From: Euptelea pleiosperma
Lineage: Eukaryota > Streptophyta > Magnoliopsida > Ranunculales > Eupteleaceae
Assembly: GCA_035048495.1 (NCBI GenBank)
Contig: CM068541.1
Location: 12,035,929-12,099,928 of the forward strand
Length of the DNA: 64,000 nucleotides
Reading direction: 5' to 3'
Below are positions 1-11,300 of this stretch, piece by piece. The position numbers were made by a program, and so were the translations under genes. Position 1 is the stretch's first letter. The number at the start of each line of letters is the position of its first letter. Under the pieces are notes generated by a model that was not told the DNA's origin, made no database searches, and saw nothing but the letters and a program-made list of their open reading frames with translations.

Positions 1-283
1 TTCTACTTAAAGAAATACAATTCACTTGAATTGATATTCTTTGAGGACTCATCTAAGGTGTATTACTCTGAGATTGAAGTTCGTGATGGGGAAGGAGACA
101 AATCTATTAATATCAAAATAGAGAGAGGGAGGGAAAAGAGAGAGTATGTGAACAATAAATTTATGGTTGGAATGGCCACTCTTATAGAAGCACCCTCATC
201 GAATTCAAGAAATCATTGGTTTTTCCTATCACAAGTCTATTCAAATTCGTTGACTCAATCGAGTAGTTAGTCTTAGTATAAAG
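1..283. other. AT-rich flank, no gene seen
   Basis: Short open frames only, with no family match. It ends with the left 8-bp target copy (276-283) of the hAT-like MITE that follows. Confidence 0.4.
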
Positions 284-613
284 CAATGTTTTAAAACTCG
301 TCAAGTCAAAACTCGAACCGAATAAACAACAAGTTTGGTGTGTTATTTTTCTAAAAAGAAACAACGGGTTTGGTGCGTTGTTTTTTAATCGACGCACCAA
401 ATAAGTTTTTCGAACACCTTGTCAACACAAAATCAACAAAATCTTATAAATTCTGCTTATAAAAATATGATATTTATAAATTTATAGTAACATATCTATA
501 TAATATTAATATATTACTCGAGTCGAGTTACTTCGGGTTGAGTTTGAGTCTTTGAGTTAACTCTACTTGGTAGACTTTCGAGTTGAGTCAAGTTTTCGAG
601 TTTTCCAACACTG
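284..613. mobile_element. hAT-like MITE with 8-bp target duplication
   Basis: 330 bp. It begins CAATGTTTTAAAACTCG and ends CGAGTTTTCCAACACTG, an imperfect terminal inverted repeat. It is flanked by exact GTATAAAG copies at 276-283 and 614-621. The interior repeats ACTCGAGTCGAGTT-like words. An 8-bp duplication is the hallmark of the hAT superfamily. A related ACTCG-rich fragment lies at about 1480-1530. Confidence 0.75.
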
Positions 614-621
614 GTATAAAG

Positions 622-1977
622 TTTTGTTTATATAACAATTCTTTGTTTTTAGAACCTCTGGAGTCTTGAACCTAGGTTCTCTTGTTGCTTATTTTTATAA
701 AGTAAGTTTTGTCTTAATTGTTTTCAAAACTTTATAAAAACTTGAATGAAATATTTTGGATGAAAATCTTAGTGTTTTTTTAATCAAACTGCTTGCTTTT
801 GTAAAAAAATTTAATCCCACATTGCTTGGGAACAAGGTTGTTTTTGGGTATATATATATGTGAGAATGGAACTTAAAGGGCAGAGCCCTTGGACCTCCCA
901 ATTTTGTGCCAAATGGGCAGAACTATGGAAAAATTTATAACTCACGTGCCGTGTGTGCCCCACACATATGCGAGGTCAAATCCCTTATCCTAATCTTTTA
1001 ATTTATAGTTTTAGTCTTTTAGGTTGGTTCTATGGGTTCGAGTTCAACCTAAACCCATTTGTTCAGTTCTAAAGTCTACGAGTGTCTGCAACTCACTCGT
1101 TCTACAAAAAACTTTTCTTTTCTCTACAATTTTAGTATTTTAAATCTACCAGAAGTCTTCAATCTTTGAAAACCAAATCACAATAAATTCATAGTAACTC
1201 ATGGATTTAGAGTGCTACCTTTTTCTGCATCAATACTATTGAATCCTTAGAGTCGGATGCCTGCAGAACTGTTGGCACCATAGCAGGGCGAAATAAGACA
1301 CTTTTATTTTTGCGTTTTTCTACTAGTTTGTGTTGATTCTACATCTTTAATTCTTCTCCTTCTCTTATCTTCTTCCTCCATTGAATTTAATTAATTTTTT
1401 TTATTAATTTTCTGGAAAAACCCGTTACAAACCTATCAATTACTAATCGAGATAATAGCATGAGCTTTCAAAATACAATCGAGTCGAGTTCACTCGGCTG
1501 AGTTCTAAATTCTAAAATGACTCGGCGAGTTTTAAAAAAAGATTATTTTTTTTTTTTAATTTTTGTAAGCACTTAAAACCATCATTCTAAGACCTGCATT
1601 ATGAGTTGGAATTTTCTACATCCTTTGAAAATGAGCCTAAACGCATGATAATAGAATGATTTTTTTTTCTTTTTTAATCACAATGATTTGGATTGCTAGT
1701 TAAGCTATAAAATTAGGTGATTGACATTGATGGTTATGTCTTTCTTCACCTTCTCATCATTTTTTTTGGGCTTTTCTCTTTGGATAGTGATAGTATATAT
1801 AGTCCTTATGAGGATATATTGTAATTGTAGCACGTCGTCCCATGTATTCAAGCCATTGATGGTCTTCGAACTTTGTGTAGTTGGAATCCCAAGGAATGCA
1901 TCGTAATCATTGATTTGAATATATGGGAAGACTTACTACCGTAAAGACGATACTACCAGTTTCCATTCTCTTTTGGG
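622..1977. other. AT-rich intergenic DNA
   Basis: Nothing coding is recognised. Holds a short CGAGTCGAGTT-rich fragment (about 1480-1530) related to the element at 284-613, and several poly-T runs. Confidence 0.4.
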
Positions 1978-1988
1978 CAATTATCATT

Positions 1989-2336
1989 AGTAAAACTTTG
2001 ATGACAGCGCACATATTAGCCACGTGGCACAGTCTTAGAGGAGGACTGTGATCGTATGGCTGTTTGGCCAATCCCTAGGTGGACCTACAAATCAAAAGTC
2101 AGCCTGATTAGTGGTTTCTAGGCGTTGGATTGGACTTATTTTCATGGGTTTACCGTGGGAATTTGAGCATTATTGACCATTATTTGAGGTACAAAGATCC
2201 AAAGGTTTGAAATCACTAATCAAGTTGATTTTCGGTTTGTGGGTCCACCTAGGGATTGGAAAAACATCCATACGGTCAGAGTCCTATAAGAGTGTGGCAC
2301 GTGGTTCATATTGCGCGCTGGCATCAAAGTTTTACT
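1989..2336. mobile_element. Family A palindromic MITE, copy 1
   Basis: 348 bp with AGTAAAACTTTG / CAAAGTTTTACT ends and long imperfect palindromic arms. Flanks CAATTATCATT (1978-1988) and CAATTATCGTC (2337-2347) agree at 8 of 11 positions, fitting an aged 11-bp duplication. CACGTG is present in both arms (2021-2026 and 2298-2303). Confidence 0.8.
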
Positions 2337-2347
2337 CAATTATCGTC

Positions 2348-3927
2348 ACTAGTTGCCACTGTCCCCCTGGCAAAATGCTATCAGGTGAGAAAATGGTCAT
2401 GTGGGAAACCATTCAAATTTCATGCTTTGGGGTGATCTAATTCAAATGGACAGTATTGATTGGCCATGTAAGCCCTCCATGGGCCCGGATCTCATACAAA
2501 ATTTTATGGATCCCTTTACAAAACGCCTCCTGGCACATTCTTTTGGGTCCACTTATCCCATAATGTTTGGCCCACCACCTGATGAACCCACTCACTATAT
2601 ATCAGCTTGATTGGTGATTTCTAGCTACCAAATTTGAGGGTTTTTTTTCCCATCAAGGACTAGGCACTCATCTATAGGCTTGTTCATGAAGCCCATGAGA
2701 AACACAAGCTCAAATCCAACAGTTTAGAAATCATCAATCAGGCTGATTTTTAGATTGTAGGTCCACCAAGAGGATGGGAACACTCATCGTCCCACCCTTA
2801 TAGGACTTATACATAAAAAAATTAGCCTACTTGGTGATTTATGACCATTGGATTTGATCATTTCATGGGTGATTTCTAGCTATCAGATTCGAGTATTTTT
2901 TTGGGGTGCACAAATCCAATAGATAGAAATAAGCAATCAGGCTGATTTTGGGTGTCTGAGTCCACAAAGGGTGGGGCAAACATTCATGGGTCAGTGGACC
3001 CGAATTATTGTTCCATGAGGCATTTTATATTTGGGGGACGTTGGGTAGGGTCCTATTGGACAAACCTTTGCTCCTGGAGCAAACTGAAGGCCACGTGTCA
3101 CATTCATTTGGATCCACCTCTGGTTTCTAGCTGTTGGATCAAAGTAACAAAAAAAATGATCAAATCGAACAGCTAGAAATCACCCCATTAAAAATGCTTG
3201 AATCCAATGGCTAGAAATCACCAACAAGGCTGATTTTCAGTTTGTAGGTTCACCAAGAGCCATGCTAAACATTCATGGGTTAGTGCCACGTAAGAGGGAA
3301 ATATCGAAGTTTGCTCTATAAGTCCGGTCCTCCAAACTTTGTACCAGACCCGGTCCAATACATGCATGACTCGGCAAAATGCAGGAGAAAACCAGGCTTT
3401 CCCTTATCAATACCACTCCTACTTCCCACCTGAGTGGATCTATATCAAAGGGCCACTTTCATTTCAACTCATCATTACTTGACTTTTGACTCATCAATAG
3501 TGGGTCCCAACACATACTCATGTTATCACGTGTCCAAACTATACAAATCGGATAACTCCAAAATTAGTAATCTGTGACCAAATCAAATTACCTTGAAAGA
3601 AACCAAGACAACCAGCCGGATAAACCGCCGATTCCAAGGTCACTATCGCTATAATTTGCACAGTGTAGGGCCCAAGAATATAATGTGCGGTCTCTGATTT
3701 AGCCGTTGGATGATTCTAATAATTTTGTTTAATTAGAATCTCGAGGAGAATCAATGGCAAAGAGATCACACACTCTGTCTCCTCTTTTCTCTCTCCTCTG
3801 TTGCGGCTTTTACAGCATTTTTACTCTTTTCTGAGCATACGGGGAATGGACTCTTTTGTCTTCTCTCTCCCACTTTCGTCTACCTTTTCAGAAGCTGTGT
3901 TGCTGTCAGCCTGAGGAATACATCAAC
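2348..3927. repeat. Degraded palindromic-MITE debris
   Basis: From about 2430 to 3310, several decayed units share the words AATCAGGCTGATTTT, GTAGGTCCACC and AAACATTCATGGGTCAGTG with families A and C, but termini and duplications are lost. From 3310 to 3927 the sequence is unique-looking with no ORF of note. Confidence 0.5.
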
Positions 3928-3938
3928 CCTAAGTCACT

Positions 3939-4538
3939 AGTAAAACTTCGCTGACCTCCCACAATGAGCCACGTGGACTACTTTTTAGAGGACGCTGACC
4001 GTATGGATGTTTGCCCAATCCCTCGATGGGCCTACCAACCAAAAATCAGCCTGATTGCTTAGTGATTTCATACCTTTGGATCCTTGTACCCAAATAACGG
4101 TCAATAGTGCTCAAATTCCTACGGTTAAAATTAACCCATGAAAATAACTCCAATCAAACGCTTATGAATCACTTATCAGGTTGATATTTTAATGGGCCGA
4201 AAATCCAAATGGTCAGCGTCCTATACAAATGTGCCACGTGGATCATTTTGTAGGAGGAAAACTTCGGTTACAGTAGACAACCTGCAAACCATAAATCAGC
4301 CTGATTAGTGACTTACAACCTTTGGATCTTTGCACCCAAATAATGCTCAAATTCCTATGGTTAAAATCAACCCATAAAAATAACTTTAATCCAATGCTTA
4401 AAGATCCCTGATCGGGTTTATTTTTGGTTTGTAGGTCCACCTAGTGAATGGACAAACATCCATACTGTCAGCGGTCGCTAGTAGTGTCCCACGTGTCTTG
4501 TATCGTGCGAGGTGACCGGCTGTGACTGAAGTTTTATT
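3939..4538. mobile_element. Family A MITE, composite double copy
   Basis: Begins AGTAAAACTTCGCTGACC and ends AGTTTTATT. It contains two successive units (about 3939-4258 and 4259-4538), each with the GATTAGTGATTT core and GTCAGCG arms. Outer flanks CCTAAGTCACT and CCTCGGTTACC agree at 7 of 11 positions. CACGTG occurs at 3970, 4235 and 4490. Confidence 0.65.
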
Positions 4539-4606
4539 CCTCGGTTACCGAAGTTTTATGGCTCAGCCTCGGTTACCGCCCTAAAATGACATGCTCCCGT
4601 TACAGT

Positions 4607-4999
4607 AAACAATATGAGCCACGTGGCACATTATTAGAGGATGCTGACCGTATGGATGTTTGGCCAATCCCTACGTGGACATACAACTAAAAATCATCCT
4701 GATTAGTGATTTATTGGCTTGGAATGGACTTATTTTCATGGGTTGATCTCAACCGTGGAAATTTGAGCAGTATTTGAGATACAAATATCCAACGCCTAAA
4801 AATCACTAATCAGGCTGAGTTTTGGTTTGTAGGTCCATCCAGGGATTGGCCAAAAATCCAGACGGTCAGAGTCCTTTATGTGTGTGCTCTAAGTGTGTGC
4901 TCGTAGGGTGTCCTGTAACTGGAGCCTGTCATTTTATGGCGGTAACCGGGGCCCGACCCAAGTTTTATTCATATTGTGGGCGGTCAGCGAAGTTTTACC
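4607..4999. mobile_element. Family A MITE, promoter-proximal to the RLCK gene
   Basis: A third unit directly after the composite copy: left arm AATATGAGCCACGTGGCACA, right arm GGGCGGTCAGCGAAGTTTTAC. The left terminus is worn. It ends 385 bp before the start codon at 5384. CACGTG at 4620-4625. Confidence 0.65.
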
Positions 5000-5383
5000 C
5001 AGTCAGAGGGAGGACGGTTTCCTGGGGCTGACAGCAACATTTTTCCTCTCTCTTAATAGTCTCTTCGTCTGGTCCAATCAAGTCGTACAAAAACGTGCAG
5101 GCCTCCTTCTCTGTAAATTTTTTTTTTTTTTTCAGAAAACCAAGCGAAGGCTCAGTCTCACTGTTTTGCTGTCATCTCGAGGAGGACGTTCTTTCTAGTT
5201 CTACACCGTTCGATGATCAAACTACACGAATCTCAAAGACCAAAAATGTCCTCCTCAGGCAGACAGCATCATTTTACGACTCTGAAGGCAGAGCAACTGA
5301 GAGAGTCTTCACTCTTCATTCTTCACTCTTGAACCTCTCCTCTCGAACAGTTTTCTAGGGTTAGGGTATCTGGTCTGAAAGGA
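5000..5383 (+). promoter_or_regulatory. Promoter/leader region of the RLCK gene
   Basis: Unique sequence between the MITE and the start codon. It is pyrimidine-rich near the end (CTTCACTCTTCATTC) and carries a telomere-like word TAGGGTTAGGG at about 5356, similar to plant telo-box sites. No convincing TATA box is seen. Confidence 0.35.
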
Positions 5384-8300
5384 ATGGAAGAAGGAGATGA
5401 GAGGAGGAAGGAGGGCATTGCTCTGGTCATCATCGTTGTTCTTGCAGCTTTAGCTGTAGCTTCGTTGCTTGTTGCTTTCAGCTACTACTGCTACATCAGG
5501 AACAAAGTCTCCCAGCGCGTCAAGAACTCCAAAAGTGAGACTTCTCTTTCTTCCCTTTTTAAGGGTTTTGGTTTCTCTCAATATTTGTTGAAATTCAAGT
5601 TTTTTTTTCTCTTGTTTAAGGGAGTGATTATGGTGAGAAAGGTGGGTTTGCAAACATCCAAGTTGCCGCAGAGAAGGGCCTTCACGTTTTTACTTTCAAG
5701 CAGCTTCACTCGGCGACTTCTGGCTTCGGCAAGTCTAATGTGATCGGACACGGTGGGTTTGGTTCTGTTTACAGGGGAGTTCTTTCGGATGGGAGGAAGA
5801 TTGCTGTAAAGTTGATGGATCGGGCGGGAAAACAGGGAGAAGAGGAGTTCAAAATGGAGGTCAGACTACGATCCATTTGCTTTGAAAAAAATCAATTTTT
5901 TCTGGTTTTTTTTTTGTTTGGCTTAGTTATAAATTGTTGATTGATAGGTGGAGTTGCTGAGTCGTCTTCGGTCTCCGTATTTACTGGCTTTGATTGGGTA
6001 TTGTTCGGACAATGACCATAAATTGTTGGTTTATGAGTTTATGGCGAATGGCGGTCTGCAGGAACATCTGTATCCCAACGGTGGTAAGCGTACGGAATTC
6101 TCTGCTTTCTCTGCTTTTGTTTTGGTTTTTATAGATTTGTTTCGATAATTGTGAATAATGTGGTCTTTGTGTGGAGTTTTAAGAGAGATTTTTTTTACTT
6201 CTTTTAGTTAGATAAGTTTCTGATTTGTAATGAATTCGAAAGATTTGCTAATTAGACTTTAGAGGAGAGGGATAGAAGTCGAAGTATAATGTGGAACGAA
6301 CGATCTAATTGTAGCACGAACAATAAGCTTCTTTTAAATGTTGTTGCTGATGAAGTGTGTCGTGTTGTTTCTCTGAACTGATTTCTTGGTTAATTGTAAG
6401 GAAATATTAACAGTAAGCTATAAGCGAGTAGTAGTTCAACTGGGAACAATTGTGGACAAGAAATCTCCTTTTTTTTTTTTGCTGTTATTGTGTGCTATCA
6501 TTTTCTTTTCATCAAATTTTTGGTTGGAGTACATGGGTTCAAATGTGATTACAACTTAGGGTTTTTAGGAAAGTTCTAACAGCTATTTTGATGTAGGGCC
6601 CTGTACATTGGTCTAGATGCCGGAACTCAATCCCCATGTCTTTTACTTAAGGCCAACTGATTAAAAGTGCTTTGATTACTAGTAAATAGTTTTGAAAATG
6701 GGAGAAATCAACTTTCTAGTTTTGGAACTTAGAATTAATTTACATTCAGGCCCATGTTCTTTAGTATTTGCCTGTTTGGATTCTTTCAGTCTTCTCTGGG
6801 CTGCCTAAATCATGGCTCGACATGGGCGTGGGTATGCGGCCAGTGTTAGATATGGCTCAGTGGTGCTTGAATATTTTATATTAACTATTGAAAAGAATTA
6901 GAATATTTGAAAAAATAGAAAATAAAATATTATCTTATAAAACTATAATAATATGTTACATATGTATACTTGTGTTCATATATTTGGAGGTTGAGCAGGT
7001 CTGAGACCTAGACCCTGTTCAAAATGAACTGATTTTTTGTGAGGATGGTCTCCAAAGTATGGAAAACTCATGGTGCGGTTGGATTGTCCAAAATGATCCC
7101 TATGAGGGCCCTTCCACCGGGGGTAAGGAATGGATGTAAGAAATGGGTGTATCTCTAGACGGATTCTATCGGTTAAGTCAAATCATTAAAAAATAACATG
7201 GTATTTGTTGCTTTGACTTCAAATTTCAAAGGTTATGCACACTACAAGGAGCAATTTGGAGTCTTCTAATATTATAAGAATCTATAGTCTCAATTTTGAA
7301 TTTTGAAACAGTTGTTATGAGATAGTATTGGGGGTTCAGTGTCGGGAGGGTGGATCTCATTGTCTTATTTATCACAAGGGAATGTTGGAATTGACTCTCA
7401 ATGGTGAATTTAGCAACTTCCAAGAATTTTCTACCCCATGCATGGAATGAAGAATTCTTTATATACATGATAGTTTAGTCATTTGACAATGAATAGAGAT
7501 AAAATGGGAGAACATGAAAAAGTCTTGAACAACCATTATCGAGATTTTTTTTCTCCAATTGCTGTAAAACGATAAAATTACCTCTGTTATTCATATGTAA
7601 CAATGACATGGACACGTGTGTCGGTGTCTGACACAACACCTTGAAGAAGCCCGATACGTAGACACGTCGGTACAAATATATAATAATATAATATTTTAGT
7701 TATATTTAAACTAAAATTCTTTTAAAATTAAAGTAAATAAAGAAATATATGAAAAGGAAAAGGAAAATTTTCCTTTAAAGCATAAAGCTATCGAATAACA
7801 TATTAAATATAAGTAAATATATAAAAGTGGAAGCTATTAAACAACTGTGGTTATGCTAACAACTAAGTATAGGCTGTAGATCTATGGCTGGATTAATAGT
7901 TTTTAGAAAGCCTTCAGTTTTAGTGTCAAATTTAGTTTAATAGTCAAGTTAGGATGAAGTTATTTTAGTTGGTTTAGAATTAGTTTATAAGTTCTTGGAA
8001 GTTTCTAATTTCTAGTTTGTTTTGGACTAGAAGTTGGATGATTGGAAGTAGGTGTTCTAGAAATTCATTGTTTGTTTGTAAATAAAGGTTATGTTGGGTG
8101 TAAAAGACTGTTGATTAGTATTTTTTATGAATTTTCGTATGTACTTTTGTAGCGTTTTTGTGAAAACCGAGAAGTGAATTTCTTCTAGTTATTGGTTGAT
8201 TTTCCTTCCTCATTCGGTGATCTTTGGTCAAGTTGCATTTGTTTGTGAATCTTTTGTGATTTGTACTAGTCTCCCATCGGTAGAAGTCCACAATCTTGTA

Positions 8301-11300
8301 TCAATTTGGTATTGGAGGACATAAAATCTAACACTTCAGTTGATAGTCGTAATGACTTTTTCTTTTCAATGAAACTGTAGACTAGCCAGTGTATGGATCC
8401 CAAAACCAACGGAGATTTTGTATTATTTGATATCACCAAGATTCTTAGGCAGCTTGAACCTCATGAGTAGAGGTTTTATGTTATGTGATAAGAGAAAGCT
8501 GTATTGAAGTGATGTAACAAAAGTTCTAGAAAATTGAGGTGAAAGGAACTTTGATGTTGCAGGTCCATCAGAAGTCCTGCCAAGGGTTTTGATGGAAGTG
8601 CGGGATTTGGTAACATCTACTTTGATCAATGTTGATAAAATCGAGAATGTTGCACCTAAGTTGGTGGAGCATACACATAAGCTTGCTTTTTCTCCAACCA
8701 TACTTGTGGATCAGGAGCTAGAAGAGTACTACAATCATGATCAGATGTGTTTTGTGAAGATCAAAGAGAAAAGTGTGGTTTGCATGACGCACGAGTCACA
8801 CGTGGAGGTACATGGTATGATCGCACACCTACAAGTGTGGAGTGACATAATACGGAATTGACGGGTATGATCGTGGCGTTAAATAAGAGGATATTTATTT
8901 CTTGAGAATGATGAATTTAGAAGCTTACCTTGATTGGAGATCAAACGCTAACAATTTCTATAGTTTGCGACATCTCTACTACTTATAACGAATGTGCACC
9001 GTTTGTGACGACTGACTTTTTTGCCAATTTTCCAAAATTACCCTTGCACTTCCACTACTTATTTCGATGGTGCACAATAGCTCTTCGGTCTTTTCACTTG
9101 TATAATCATTATAAAGTTTTTAGAACTGCCCATTCAGTTGTCATAATTTTCAAAATTTTCCTTCAAATTTAAAAATACTAAATTTTCCAAAATTATACTT
9201 ATATAATCTAAAATCTACTACACCATTCAAAGGGCATTTTAGTCTTCTAAAAATATTTTAATTTTAATACCATCATCCAACAAAGCTGGTGTAATCATTA
9301 TAAAGTTTTTAAAAGTTTCCCCTCCATGCAACAATTTTCAAAATTGCCTTCTAAATCTTAAAATATCAAACTTTCCACAATTGCCCTTTTGGATTTTCAG
9401 ATTTCTAAAAGCACTCATCCATAATCTTTCAAAATTACCCCTTAGCGTGGTGAATATTTTCCATGTTTTCCAAAATGCCCATATAAAGTTCAATACATGT
9501 TGAAAAAATAAGGATATTTTGTTAATTGTGGACTCGATCTACCAAAAAAAATCTTATTTTCTTTTAAAATTTTACACGAACGTCACATGTGACTCTTTGC
9601 TAGTCCCATTAAAAATCGCAAAGTGCGATTTGCTGTGGTACAACTTAACAAACCAGCTTTTTTATCATGTAGTAGATTAAAAGGGCTAAAATTTGAACTC
9701 GTGGAGCTATAAGCACTTGGAATGATATAAAGTTGAAGCTACACGAAAAGTTCATTTCAGTTGACTAAACCCATTCCCTTTTTATTAAGCTTCAGAAATT
9801 ACAAACAAAGGGGAGTATGTTGACTATTAAAGCAATAAGCGGAGATGCACACGCTTATAGAAATTTTTGATTTTGTAAGGGCATTCTTGAAAAATGGCAA
9901 GATTTGGAAATTTCGACAAACTAAGGTTTATTTTTGGGAAATTATGGACGAGTACTTTTAGGAGCTTGGAAATCTAAAAGGGAAATTTTGGAAGGTTTGA
10001 TATTTTAAGATTGAGAGAGTTGTTTTGAAAATTGTTGCAATTGAAGATATACTTTTGAAAACTTTGTAATGATTACACCAACTTTGTTGGACAATGGTAT
10101 TATTATTAAATATTTTAGAAAACAAAATTTCTTCTGAATGGGGTAGTAGATATTCAATTATATAGGGACAATTTTGGAAGACTTAATATTTTAAAATTTG
10201 GAATGGTAAATTTGAAAATTGTAGCAACTCAATATGTAGTTGTAGAAACTTTGTAATGATTATACAAATGAAAAGCCCAAAGAGTCTTTGTACACCATAG
10301 AAATAAGTAGTGGAAGTGCATGGGTATTTTTGGAAAAAAATTATGGCAAATAAATTGGTCGTCACAAATGGTGCTCGTTCGCTACAAGTAGCAGAGATTT
10401 GAGCTAGTGGTGCTGAATCCGAGGATGTGTTGACTGCATGATTCTTTGGCAACAAATTCAGGAGGATATGGTTGACTTTAGATTGTGGACAGAAAAGATG
10501 TCATCACGTGGCCTTACTTATTGAACAAAAAACTACATCGGAGGGTTGTTATTAAATATTAGAGCTGAGTAGTATTACCGTTAAGCCGACATCTACTGCT
10601 ATCATGGTGGATCCTAGTAGATAGGTAGAGAAAGATTGCACCTATCAGAAGTGTGAAGTTGATCATGGCCAGTAGAAAAGGTATATAGGTAGGATCTATG
10701 AGGTTTCTCTCTTTCTTTTTGGTGTCGTAATGGGCATGCAAGAATGGAGGAAGCGGAAGAGGAGGTTGATGGAGACGACGAGCCTATAGAATTTGAGGCC
10801 TTAAGCAGTGAGGAGTTTCTTATGCTAGGTAGGATTTGACAACTCATACACATGTGGAGGAAAGGAAGTGCCGCATTGTACTCGGGATTTGGCCAAAATT
10901 TCCTAGCAGCTGTTGTTGGTTTGGGTCCACTAGAGAATGATGAAATCAAAAGAAAAAAGAAAAAAGAATAGAAAAGAACTAAATAAATAAGTTCCGGATA
11001 AATGAAGTATCATGAATCTCAAGATGAATATGACAATATATATCTCACAAAGCTTGTAGAATACTGAGAAAATAATATGCATGCTAGGTTAGTGAATAAT
11101 TTGGCACGAAAATTTCGGATCTGATTTCTGAAATAAACAATTTACATACCATAAAATCAAGTAATAACAACTAAAATATTATTAATATAATCAACCTTGC
11201 ATAACCTGTCGCTTCTCCCTTTGGCTATGTTGGGCACCTGTGCCCGCTTTTGTTTAGCGCCTTGCTCTTTTCCTGGCTGCTGCTGTATAGTTTTGGGGGC

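Noticed and set aside
5353..5368. Telomere-like repeat (TAGGGTTAGGG)
   Set aside because: Only about one and a half units; fits a promoter telo-box rather than interstitial telomere DNA.
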